Assembly (NCBI GenBank): GCA_905215625.1
Contig: CAJMQQ010000068.1
Span: 1 to 12,574, forward strand
Source of the DNA: an uncultured bacterium
GTDB lineage: Bacteria > Bacillota > Clostridia > Lachnospirales > Lachnospiraceae
Length of the DNA stretch: 12,574 nucleotides
Direction: 5' to 3'
In this document: piece by piece, positions 7,018 through 12,574 of the stretch
Layout: every line of letters starts with the position of its first letter
How positions within the stretch are numbered: position 1 is the first letter of the stretch
Translations under genes and position numbers: made by a program
Notes under the pieces: generated by a model
The model's database searches: none
What the model was told of the DNA's origin: nothing
What the model saw: only the letters and a program-made list of their open reading frames with translations

Positions 7018-7695
7018 ATGGATTACAGCTTTTGGGACTTGCTAAAAAAAAACGGGACAAAACTTGAAGTGAACAAGGGTTATTATCTGAAGCTCCACGC
7101 TCCTGAAGATCCGGAGGCCTGCGTTTATCTGTTAGATGAAGGAATCTGTTCCCTGAACAGCCTGACCAGGCACGGGGATGAAAATATTTATCTGTATTTT
7201 CACGCTAGACGTCTGGTCGGTTTTAACCACCTGATGACCACCCCTGGAAAAAAATCTTTTTTTCAGTCTGGTTTTAATGTGTCTATTATGACCAAAACTC
7301 CATGCGTGCTGTATCAGATTAACTATGAAAAGTTTCTCTACCTCATTCATAACGATAGCGCCTTTAATTTATTTTTCATCCAGACCCTTGCAGATAACTA
7401 TTCGGAAGCACTAAATCATTTTCACTATATGCATGAAGAAACCCTGGTTACCGCCCTGTGCCAGCTTCTGCTCTCTGTCTGTCACAAAGAGCCGGGAGAA
7501 AAGCCTATTGTCCCTAAATTCTATACCTATGAAGAACTAGCACGATATTTGGGATGTCATCCGGTTACCGTTTCCCGCATCATGGCAAAATTAAAGCAGC
7601 TGGGATATTTAAAGAAATCCGGCAGGGCACTTGTTATTGAAGATGAACAGAAATTAATTGATTTGATGGAATCAGACGCGGAATTTAAGTATTGA
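7018..7695 (+). CDS. Crp/Fnr-family transcriptional regulator
   Basis: This 225-residue protein has an N-terminal effector-binding cyclic-nucleotide-fold domain (about 10-110), a dimerisation helix (about 115-155) and a C-terminal Crp-type helix-turn-helix (about 168-200). The recognition helix HPVTVSRIMAKL (181-192) keeps the Ser-Arg of the FNR motif, but Val replaces the Glu that reads a G:C pair in FNR and Crp. There is no N-terminal cysteine cluster for an iron-sulfur centre, so it is unlikely to sense oxygen as FNR does. ATG 7018 is chosen for the AAGGAG six bases upstream, over an in-frame GTG at 6979 that overlaps the promoter. It is divergent from the transporter-ASST operon, shares the palindromic operator with it, and is probably its activator. 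The effector is unknown; a phenolic compound is a reasoned guess by analogy with CprK. Confidence 0.88.
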   Translation: MDYSFWDLLKKNGTKLEVNKGYYLKLHAPEDPEACVYLLDEGICSLNSLTRHGDENIYLYFHARRLVGFNHLMTTPGKKSFFQSGFNVSIMTKTPCVLYQINYEKFLYLIHNDSAFNLFFIQTLADNYSEALNHFHYMHEETLVTALCQLLLSVCHKEPGEKPIVPKFYTYEELARYLGCHPVTVSRIMAKLKQLGYLKKSGRALVIEDEQKLIDLMESDAEFKY

Positions 7696-7718
7696 AAAAG
7701 CGGCCAGCGGCCGCTTTT
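7696..7718. terminator. Bidirectional intrinsic terminator between convergent genes
   Basis: A perfect 10-bp stem is made of AAAAGCGGCC (7696-7705) and GGCCGCTTTT (7709-7718) with a three-base loop. T-runs occur at both ends (TTTTCTTCTT on plus, CTTTTTC on minus). It lies between the regulator stop (7695) and the ATPase stop (7727) and can serve both convergent transcripts. Confidence 0.92.
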
Positions 7719-7726
7719 CTTCTTAT

Positions 7727-8473
7727 TTACAATACCTTGCTTAAAAACAGTTTTAATCTCTCATTTTTCGGATTTCCGAATAATTCTTCCGGACTTCCTT
7801 CTTCTACGAAATTGCCGCCGTCCATAAACATAACCCGGTTAGCCACTTCTCTGGCAAATCCCATCTCATGGGTTACTACCACCATGGTCATTTTTTCTTC
7901 TGCCAGTTCCCTCATAACGCCCAAAACTTCTCCAACCATTTCCGGATCCAGAGCAGAAGTCGGCTCATCAAACAGCATCACTTCCGGTTTCATCATCAAT
8001 GCACGAACAATGGCAATTCTCTGCTTCTGTCCGCCGGACAACTGTGCCGGATAAGCATTGGCTCTATCTGCCAGGCCAACCCGCTCTAAAAGCTTCATTG
8101 CCTGGGTGTCTGCCTCTGCCTGGGCCATTCCCTGGAGTTTTACTGGAGCCAGGGTCATATTTTTCAAAATGGTCATATGGGGGAACAGGTTAAACTGCTG
8201 GAATACCATTCCCATCTTCTGACGATGTTTGTCAATATCTGTTTTAGGATCAACAATGTCCTCTCCGTCAAAGAAAATACTTCCCTCTGTCGCTTCTTCC
8301 AGACGGTTGAGACAACGCAGAAAGGTACTCTTTCCGGAACCGGACGGGCCGATCACACAGACTACATCTCCCTGATGAATGTCTACGGTAATGCCCTGGA
8401 GAACTTTTAAATCTCCAAAACTTTTGCCCAGATTTCTCACCTGGATTAATGCGTTTTCTTGATTAGCGCTCAC
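7727..8473 (-). CDS. Polar amino acid ABC importer, ATP-binding subunit
   Basis: This 248-residue ATPase powers uptake through the adjacent permease and belongs to the GlnQ/HisP class. Motifs in order are Walker A GPSGSGKST (42-50), Q-loop Gln92/93 (FQQFNLFPHM), signature LSGGQKQR (145-152), Walker B VMLFDE (165-170), D-loop SALD and the switch His202 (VTHE). All catalytic residues are intact. The GTG start overlaps the end of the permease gene by 11 bases and has AAGGAGG ten bases upstream, suggesting translational coupling. It is the last gene of a three-gene operon and ends at the bidirectional terminator. Family membership is certain; the transported amino acid cannot be told. Confidence 0.95.
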   Translation of the reverse strand: MSANQENALIQVRNLGKSFGDLKVLQGITVDIHQGDVVCVIGPSGSGKSTFLRCLNRLEEATEGSIFFDGEDIVDPKTDIDKHRQKMGMVFQQFNLFPHMTILKNMTLAPVKLQGMAQAEADTQAMKLLERVGLADRANAYPAQLSGGQKQRIAIVRALMMKPEVMLFDEPTSALDPEMVGEVLGVMRELAEEKMTMVVVTHEMGFAREVANRVMFMDGGNFVEEGSPEELFGNPKNERLKLFLSKVL

Positions 8474-9155
8474 TGCGTCTCAGCCTCCTTTCCAACAGTC
8501 CTACCAGACGGCTCAGAATCATTACCAGTATCAGATAAATTAATGCTACTGCAATTAACGGCATAAAGGCCGAGTAAGTACGGCTTCGGATGATATCGCC
8601 GCCCTTAGTCAAATCCTGCAGGGCAATATAGCCTGCAACCGAAGTTTCTTTTAATAATGCAATAAACTCATTGCACAAGGTAGGCAGTACATTTTTTAAG
8701 GCCTGGGGCAGAATAATATAACGCATGGTATCCAGATAATTAAAGCCCAGACTGCGTCCTGCCTCCATCTGCCCTGCCTCTACTGAGTTAATGCCGCTGC
8801 GGAAAATTTCTGCTACATAGGCACCGGAGTTGATGCCGAATGCCAGAACCGCTACTGGAAGCTTGTCAATTCTGGAATTTCCAAAAATAACAAAGTACAT
8901 GATTAAAAGCTGAACTACAACCGGCGTACCTCGGATTACAGTCAGGTATATGGTACAGAAGAAATTCAGCACCTTTAATTTGCGGGTTTTTTCATAAGTA
9001 GTACGGATAATTCCCACAACTAATCCGATAATAATTCCCAGAATTAACGCCATCAGCGTAATCTTCAAGGTAACGACCAGTCCGTCCGCAATATAACGCC
9101 AGCGGTCTTCTTCAATAAAATTCAAATAAAATGTGTCACAGAAATTTTTCCACAT
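8463..9155 (-). CDS. Polar amino acid ABC importer, permease subunit
   Basis: This 230-residue inner-membrane protein is of the HisM/GlnP class, with about five membrane spans. The first span begins near 27 in the motif DGLVVTLKITL typical of this family. The EAA loop that docks the ATPase is EAGQMEAGRSLG (126-137), followed by IILPQA (147-152). It probably acts as a homodimer, since only one permease gene is present. The ATG start has a GAGGA site nine bases upstream. It lies 28 bases after the binding-protein gene and overlaps the ATPase gene by 11 bases. Confidence 0.95.
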   Translation of the reverse strand: MWKNFCDTFYLNFIEEDRWRYIADGLVVTLKITLMALILGIIIGLVVGIIRTTYEKTRKLKVLNFFCTIYLTVIRGTPVVVQLLIMYFVIFGNSRIDKLPVAVLAFGINSGAYVAEIFRSGINSVEAGQMEAGRSLGFNYLDTMRYIILPQALKNVLPTLCNEFIALLKETSVAGYIALQDLTKGGDIIRSRTYSAFMPLIAVALIYLILVMILSRLVGLLERRLRRSER

Positions 9156-9183
9156 CGGTATTCATCCTCTTAGACCGGTCTGA

Positions 9184-10038
9184 TTATTCAGCCGGAATGT
9201 ATTTGTTGATAATCTCATCAATAGTGCCGTCTTCTTTTAATTCTTTCAGAGCGCCGTTGATCTTATCCAGCATCTCGGTATTGCCCTTCTTTACTGCAAT
9301 CGCATATTCTTCCTGGCTCATTGCTTCGTCACAGAGTTTTAAGCCCTCACTCTGCTCAACGAATACTTTTGCAGGAGCGCTGTCGATAACAACTGCATCA
9401 ATCTTGCCCTGAAGTAAAGCCTGAACTGCCTCAAATCCCTTGTTATAACGCTCTACGTTCTCGTCACCTGCCAGTTCGCTGGAAAGCAGGTCGCCGGTGG
9501 TACCTAACTGAACGCCAATCTTCTTGTCTGCCAGATCTGCAGAACCGGTAATCTCACTATCTTCTTTTACAATGATTACCTGGGATGCATTTGCATAAGT
9601 ATCAGTAAAATCTACAGATTTCTTTCTGGTCTCATCTACGGTCATACCAGCCGCGCCGAAATCTGCCTTTCCGGAAGTAACTGCAGGAATGATGGAATCA
9701 AATGCCATATCTTCTACTTCTAATTCCATACCCAGTTTATCTGCAATTGCCTGCGCAATCTCCACATCGATTCCGACAATCTCGCTGCCTTCATAGTATT
9801 CCCATGGTTCAAACTCTGCGTTAGTTGCCATTACCAGTACGCCGCCTGCTGCTTCCGTTTCATCTGCCTTGGCCTCTTCTGCGGTGGTCTCTTCTGCTGC
9901 GGTGGTGTCTTCTGCTTTTGCTTCTGTGCTCTCAGCTGCGCTTGCTGCAGTGGTTGCAGCACTGTCAGAACTTCCGCAGGCTGCTAAGGATGCTGCCATA
10001 CAAGCTGCTAAAGCGACTGCTACTACTTTCTTCTTCAT
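9184..10038 (-). CDS. Amino acid ABC importer, substrate-binding lipoprotein
   Basis: This 284-residue family 3 solute-binding protein captures an amino acid outside the membrane and delivers it to the permease. A lipoprotein signal peptide ends in the lipobox LAAC, with Cys21 as lipidation site. A linker rich in Ala, Thr, Glu and Asp follows (22-66) before the bilobed domain (about 67-284). The family signature GIDVEIA (89-95) and the TRKKSVDFTDTY stretch with the carboxylate-binding Arg138 are present, as is the hinge-side GVQLGTT (175-181). I chose ATG 10038 because GGAGGAG lies seven bases upstream and it begins directly with the MKKK signal peptide; the longer form adds an unlikely N-terminus. 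It is first in the importer operon. The substrate is a polar amino acid of unknown identity. Confidence 0.94.
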   Translation of the reverse strand: MKKKVVAVALAACMAASLAACGSSDSAATTAASAAESTEAKAEDTTAAEETTAEEAKADETEAAGGVLVMATNAEFEPWEYYEGSEIVGIDVEIAQAIADKLGMELEVEDMAFDSIIPAVTSGKADFGAAGMTVDETRKKSVDFTDTYANASQVIIVKEDSEITGSADLADKKIGVQLGTTGDLLSSELAGDENVERYNKGFEAVQALLQGKIDAVVIDSAPAKVFVEQSEGLKLCDEAMSQEEYAIAVKKGNTEMLDKINGALKELKEDGTIDEIINKYIPAE

Positions 10039-10069
10039 AATAAATCTCCTCCTCGATAACACTTTATTC

Positions 10070-10100
10070 AATAGGTATACATTAATAATGCATAACTATT
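10070..10100. promoter_or_regulatory. Imperfect 31-bp palindrome in the ABC operon leader
   Basis: Two 15-base arms (10070-10084 and 10086-10100) are inverted copies with two mismatches around one central base. It lies between the inferred start site (near 10112) and the ribosome site, centred near +28. AT-rich arms and an odd centre suggest a protein operator more than an RNA switch. The half-sites recall ARG boxes, but the spacing does not fit well. Confidence 0.45.
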
Positions 10101-10118
10101 CATTTGCGCTTGTTATTT

Positions 10119-10146
10119 ATTATAGCCTATTTTTTAAATTTATCAA
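10119..10146 (-). promoter_or_regulatory. Sigma-A promoter of the amino acid ABC operon
   Basis: On the minus strand TTGATA (-35, 10141-10146) is 16 bases from TATAAT (-10, 10119-10124). The inferred start near 10112 gives a leader of about 74 bases. The rest of this intergenic region, 10147-10257, shows no further structure I can support. Confidence 0.7.
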
Positions 10147-10257
10147 GTAGATTTTTCTATAACCAGGATTTTTATTACTTTCTGCCTATGCAGCAGCCAT
10201 TCTTCCACCAATCCTTTTACACTACATACATAAATTGCCATTTGTTTCTGACTGCAC

Positions 10258-10285
10258 AAAGGCAGGATTGAAACATCCTGCCTTT
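10258..10285 (-). terminator. Intrinsic terminator after the capA-family gene
   Basis: A perfect 11-bp stem, AAAGGCAGGAT (10258-10268) and ATCCTGCCTTT (10275-10285), has a six-base loop and begins three bases after the stop codon. The U-tract on the minus strand is short (TTTG), but the stem is strong and the position is right. Confidence 0.75.
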
Positions 10286-10288
10286 AAT

Positions 10289-11488
10289 TTATGACTCGGG
10301 TACTGGTTCTGGAATTATCCTTCCATCCTCATCAATCCCGACCTGGGAAATTCCTTCCAGATACTGGTAAAATTCCTGTTTTTCTCTTTCATCTGTCAAT
10401 TCTCTGGTATATCCTGCTGACGAAACGCCTGGAAGAACGGTAAGAACCGCCTCATCTCCCTCCAGCTGCACCTTCAAAAGCATGGTCTTTGGAATCGAGC
10501 TTCCAAAAACAAAGTTTCCCAGACTGTATACAATCGGTTTTCCTTTGTAGTATTCAATTCCCTGAAGTACATGAGGATGGCTTCCGATAACCAGATCCGC
10601 GCCTGCGTCAATGTACTGGCGCCCCAGGTCCTTTTGGTAATCTTTTGGGAATTCCTCTCTTTCCACTCCCCAGTGAACGTATACAACTACATAATCATTA
10701 ACAGCCTTCGCTGCCCGGATCTGATCCAACAGCATCGCCGGGTCATAGGTTGCAAGCATTCCCGGACTGTATGCCGTAGCCGCCCAGTCTGCCACTGGTA
10801 TTACTCTGGTCGCTCCCAGAAAGCCAATCCGTTTTCCTCCAGCTTCTATGGTCTGCCAGCGTTTCGCTTCCTCAAGGTTTCCCGCCCCTACTCTGAGAAT
10901 CCCCGCGTCGTCCAAGGTTCTGCAGGTGTCAAGAAGCGCATCTGTGCCAAAATCCAGAGCGTGATTGTTTGCCAGAGTGACAATATCGATTCCCATCTCA
11001 TGGAACATGGAAACTTTTTCCGGCGGCAGCCGGAATGTATACTGCTTATCCGGCGCCTTTTCCCCGCGGCTGCTGAACGGAAACTCTTCATTTGCCATAA
11101 AAACATCTGCGTTCTGGATTTCTTCTAAGAAACCGGGGCCTACTACTCCGACAATGCCGCCGCCTCGTTCATAGGCTGCCAGCACATGATCCGACAGCAG
11201 AATATCCCCTGCAAATATAAGTTCTGCCGTCTGGTTTTCTGTATTCTCTTCTGCTGGAAGTTCTAAATTTTTCGCTTCACGGTCAGTCCCTGCAGTTTCC
11301 TTTGTCACAATTGTAATCTCTGATACGGTTTCTTTTTCAGATTCCGTTTCCTTCGCCATGTATTCTAGTTCATGAGCGCTTCCGGCAGTTATTTTGATAA
11401 AGCCGGTTGTCAAAAGTGCAATCGCCGCAGCTCCTGCAGCAACAGGGAACCACAAAAATTTCCGCCGTCTCTTTCTGCTTTTATTCAT
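10289..11488 (-). CDS. CapA-family (PGA_cap) membrane-anchored metallophosphatase-fold protein
   Basis: This 399-residue protein has a basic N-terminus (KSRKRRRK), one membrane segment (about 11-32) that anchors it with the bulk outside, a Glu/Thr-rich linker (about 40-88), and a CapA domain with a calcineurin-like metal-binding fold. Visible motifs are GD (94-95), NEE (133-135), NNHALDFG (174-181), HWGVE (272-276) and GSHPHVLQG (302-310). Family members include poly-gamma-glutamate capsule proteins, but there are no capB/capC genes here, so a capsule role should not be assumed; a cell-envelope phosphatase-like role is possible. The ATG has AGGA six bases upstream. It follows the degV-family stop codon by nine bases, so the two form one operon that ends at the 10258-10285 terminator. 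Confidence 0.88.
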   Translation of the reverse strand: MNKSRKRRRKFLWFPVAAGAAAIALLTTGFIKITAGSAHELEYMAKETESEKETVSEITIVTKETAGTDREAKNLELPAEENTENQTAELIFAGDILLSDHVLAAYERGGGIVGVVGPGFLEEIQNADVFMANEEFPFSSRGEKAPDKQYTFRLPPEKVSMFHEMGIDIVTLANNHALDFGTDALLDTCRTLDDAGILRVGAGNLEEAKRWQTIEAGGKRIGFLGATRVIPVADWAATAYSPGMLATYDPAMLLDQIRAAKAVNDYVVVYVHWGVEREEFPKDYQKDLGRQYIDAGADLVIGSHPHVLQGIEYYKGKPIVYSLGNFVFGSSIPKTMLLKVQLEGDEAVLTVLPGVSSAGYTRELTDEREKQEFYQYLEGISQVGIDEDGRIIPEPVPES

Positions 11489-11497
11489 ACGTTTCCT

Positions 11498-12337
11498 TTA
11501 TAATGCCATTACAATTCCGCCGTCTGCTGCATAAACAGTCGCCACGCCAGCCGTCTCTGTAATGACAATCCGTTTAAACGCACCTCTTTTTTCCATCTCT
11601 GCTTTTACCAGTTCTGCCCTGGCTTTATTGTTGCAGTGGGCAATTACCAGCGTCTTTTCACTGGTCTCTCCTGATTCCTTTGCCGCAATATCGCACATAC
11701 GCTGCAAAGCTTTATTCATGCCTCTGGCCTGATCCAGTTTTACAATATGGCCCTTATCTCCGCCCATGATTGGTTTAATATTTAATGTAGTGGCAAAAAA
11801 GGCCTGAAGTCCGGATAATCGGCCGTTTTTACGGAGAATGTCTAACGTTTCCAGAACAAAATAGGTCTTCATCTGATTCTTAAAAGTTTCTGCTTTTTCA
11901 GAAATCTCTTCAAAAGACAATCCGGCCTCGCAAAGTTCCTGAATATATAAAGCCTGGTTTAACTGTCCTGCAGAAGCAGAGTCAGAACCCATTACCAGAA
12001 TCTTTTTATCATGGCCATGTTCCTCATAATACAGCTCCATTCCCAAGCGCGCTGCATTATATGTGCCGCTCAAATGCTCAGACAACGTAATTACATAAAT
12101 ATTATCTGCATCGCATTCATAGGCCTCCTTAAAGCTCTCTGGAGACGGGCAGGCTGTCTTAGGGCATTCCGGGCAGGCCGCTACCAGTTCCAGGAACTGT
12201 TTCTGGTCAAACGTTTCATCATCAACAACGGATGCGCTGCCAACCTGAAGGGTTAATGGAATCATTTGAAAATGCGGGTCGTTTTTTAATTCTTTCGGTA
12301 AATCCAAACAGCTGTCGCCAATAATCTTATAAGTCAT
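11498..12337 (-). CDS. DegV-family fatty-acid-binding protein
   Basis: This 279-residue protein belongs to the DegV/FakB family, which binds a fatty acid and, where studied, presents it to the kinase FakA for phospholipid synthesis. Conserved features are GDSCLDLP (7-14), TACPS (61-65), HLSGTY (88-93), GSDSAS (117-122), ILRKNGRL (167-174) and IKPI (187-190). No fakA kinase gene is in the window. The start is ATG 12337, seven bases after GGAGG. The long open frame continuing to 12436 runs through the promoter and operator and is not coding. It is first in an operon with the capA-family gene. A palindrome over the inferred start site points to repression by an unidentified regulator. Confidence 0.92.
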   Translation of the reverse strand: MTYKIIGDSCLDLPKELKNDPHFQMIPLTLQVGSASVVDDETFDQKQFLELVAACPECPKTACPSPESFKEAYECDADNIYVITLSEHLSGTYNAARLGMELYYEEHGHDKKILVMGSDSASAGQLNQALYIQELCEAGLSFEEISEKAETFKNQMKTYFVLETLDILRKNGRLSGLQAFFATTLNIKPIMGGDKGHIVKLDQARGMNKALQRMCDIAAKESGETSEKTLVIAHCNNKARAELVKAEMEKRGAFKRIVITETAGVATVYAADGGIVMAL

Positions 12338-12377
12338 GGTTATGCCTCCAACATTATTTATAACCTGATTCTGTATC

Positions 12378-12398
12378 AAGTAGTAATCATTACTACTT
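12378..12398. promoter_or_regulatory. Perfect 21-bp palindromic operator at the degV-family start site
   Basis: The arms AAGTAGTAAT (12378-12387) and ATTACTACTT (12389-12398) are exact inverted copies around one C. The site touches the -10 hexamer and spans about -6 to +15, centred at +5 of the inferred transcript. That position fits a repressor that blocks initiation. I do not recognise the sequence as a known regulator's site. Confidence 0.75.
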
Positions 12399-12427
12399 AT
12401 TATAACATCATCTTTTTTGTTTTTCAA
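12399..12427 (-). promoter_or_regulatory. Near-consensus sigma-A promoter of the degV-capA operon
   Basis: On the minus strand TTGAAA (-35, 12422-12427) is 17 bases from TATAAT (-10, 12399-12404). The inferred start is near 12392, giving a leader of about 55 bases. The -35 is only two bases from the -35 of the divergent promoter. Confidence 0.85.
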
Positions 12428-12429
12428 TC

Positions 12430-12458
12430 TTTTCATATAACAAATTCTGTGATATAAT
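12430..12458 (+). promoter_or_regulatory. Extended -10 promoter of the gene starting at 12502
   Basis: TTTTCA (-35, 12430-12435) is 17 bases from TATAAT (12453-12458), with a TG one base before the -10. The inferred start near 12465 gives a leader of about 37 bases. Confidence 0.7.
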
Positions 12459-12501
12459 AACAGAAATATAAAAACCGCAGCACAATTGATTGGAGGGCAT
12501 T

Positions 12502-12574
12502 ATGGATTCTACATTTTTATTCGCATTTTTCAGCACTATTATTTTAATCGTCCTGTTTGTAGTGGCAGTTACCG
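12502..12574 (+). CDS. 5' end of an unidentified membrane protein gene, truncated by the window edge
   Basis: Twenty-four codons are visible. After MDST the sequence is almost entirely hydrophobic (LFAFFSTIILIVLFVVAV), which fits an N-terminal membrane span or an uncleaved signal anchor. The start is supported by GGAGGG (12492-12497) a few bases upstream and by a promoter at 12430-12458. It is divergent from the degV-capA operon. Too little is present to name it. Confidence 0.75.
   Translation, partial: MDSTFLFAFFSTIILIVLFVVAVT

Noticed and set aside
7707..7714. GCGGCCGC octamer (NotI-like, possible cloning scar)
   Set aside because: It is simply part of the perfect stem of the bidirectional terminator.
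9825..10150. Plus-strand open frames of Leu/Arg- or Ala-rich composition near the binding-protein gene
   Set aside because: They are complements of the Ala/Thr/Glu linker and signal peptide codons of the lipoprotein, not independent genes.
10571..11128. 185-codon plus-strand open frame opposite the capA-family gene
   Set aside because: It is antisense to conserved CapA motifs, has no recognisable domain, and shows no convincing ribosome site.
12359..12367. TATAACCTG, identical to one half of the Crp/Fnr-type operator
   Set aside because: The matching right arm is absent, and a single AT-rich half-site is expected by chance.
12338..12436. Longer N-terminus for the DegV-family protein
   Set aside because: The extension would be translated through the -35, -10 and operator. 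ATG 12337 has a proper ribosome site and gives the standard family N-terminus.

Overview
The window looks like chromosome of a strictly anaerobic Gram-positive member of the Clostridia, most likely a Lachnospiraceae-type gut organism. The signs are strong AGGAGG ribosome sites, sigma-A promoters with extended -10 elements, a lipoprotein with a long Ala/Thr/Glu linker after its lipobox, and short intergenic gaps with intrinsic terminators. This is inference from gene style; there is no rRNA or other taxonomic marker.

Left half (about 24-7718). A minus-strand gene set runs DASS/SLC13-like transporter -> thioredoxin reductase -> thioredoxin -> aryl-sulfate sulfotransferase 2 -> aryl-sulfate sulfotransferase 1. 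It is headed by a divergent plus-strand Crp/Fnr-family regulator. Between the regulator and the transporter lies a perfect 22-bp palindrome (9-4-9 arms) centred 41.5 bp upstream of the inferred transporter start site, the class II activator position. My reading is a regulated module: the regulator senses an unknown ligand, the transporter moves an organic anion, and two paralogous sulfotransferases without signal peptides, hence probably cytoplasmic, move sulfate between phenolic compounds. The co-transcribed thioredoxin pair would keep them reduced. Gram-negative ASST is instead periplasmic and encoded with the oxidising DsbL/DsbI pair. A further minus-strand gene starts at position 23 and leaves the window; it has its own promoter and a leader hairpin.

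Middle (7727-10146). A polar amino acid ABC importer operon on the minus strand encodes a lipoprotein binding protein, an inner-membrane permease and an ATPase, with a good promoter and a 31-bp imperfect palindrome in its leader. It converges on the regulator gene at a shared bidirectional terminator.

Right (10258-12574). A DegV-family fatty-acid-binding protein and a membrane-anchored CapA-family protein form a two-gene minus-strand operon. Its near-consensus sigma-A promoter abuts a perfect 21-bp palindrome covering the start site. A divergent plus-strand gene with a hydrophobic N-terminus begins at 12502 and runs off the end. I saw no mobile elements, CRISPR arrays, tRNA or rRNA, and no gene-free stretch over 300 bases.
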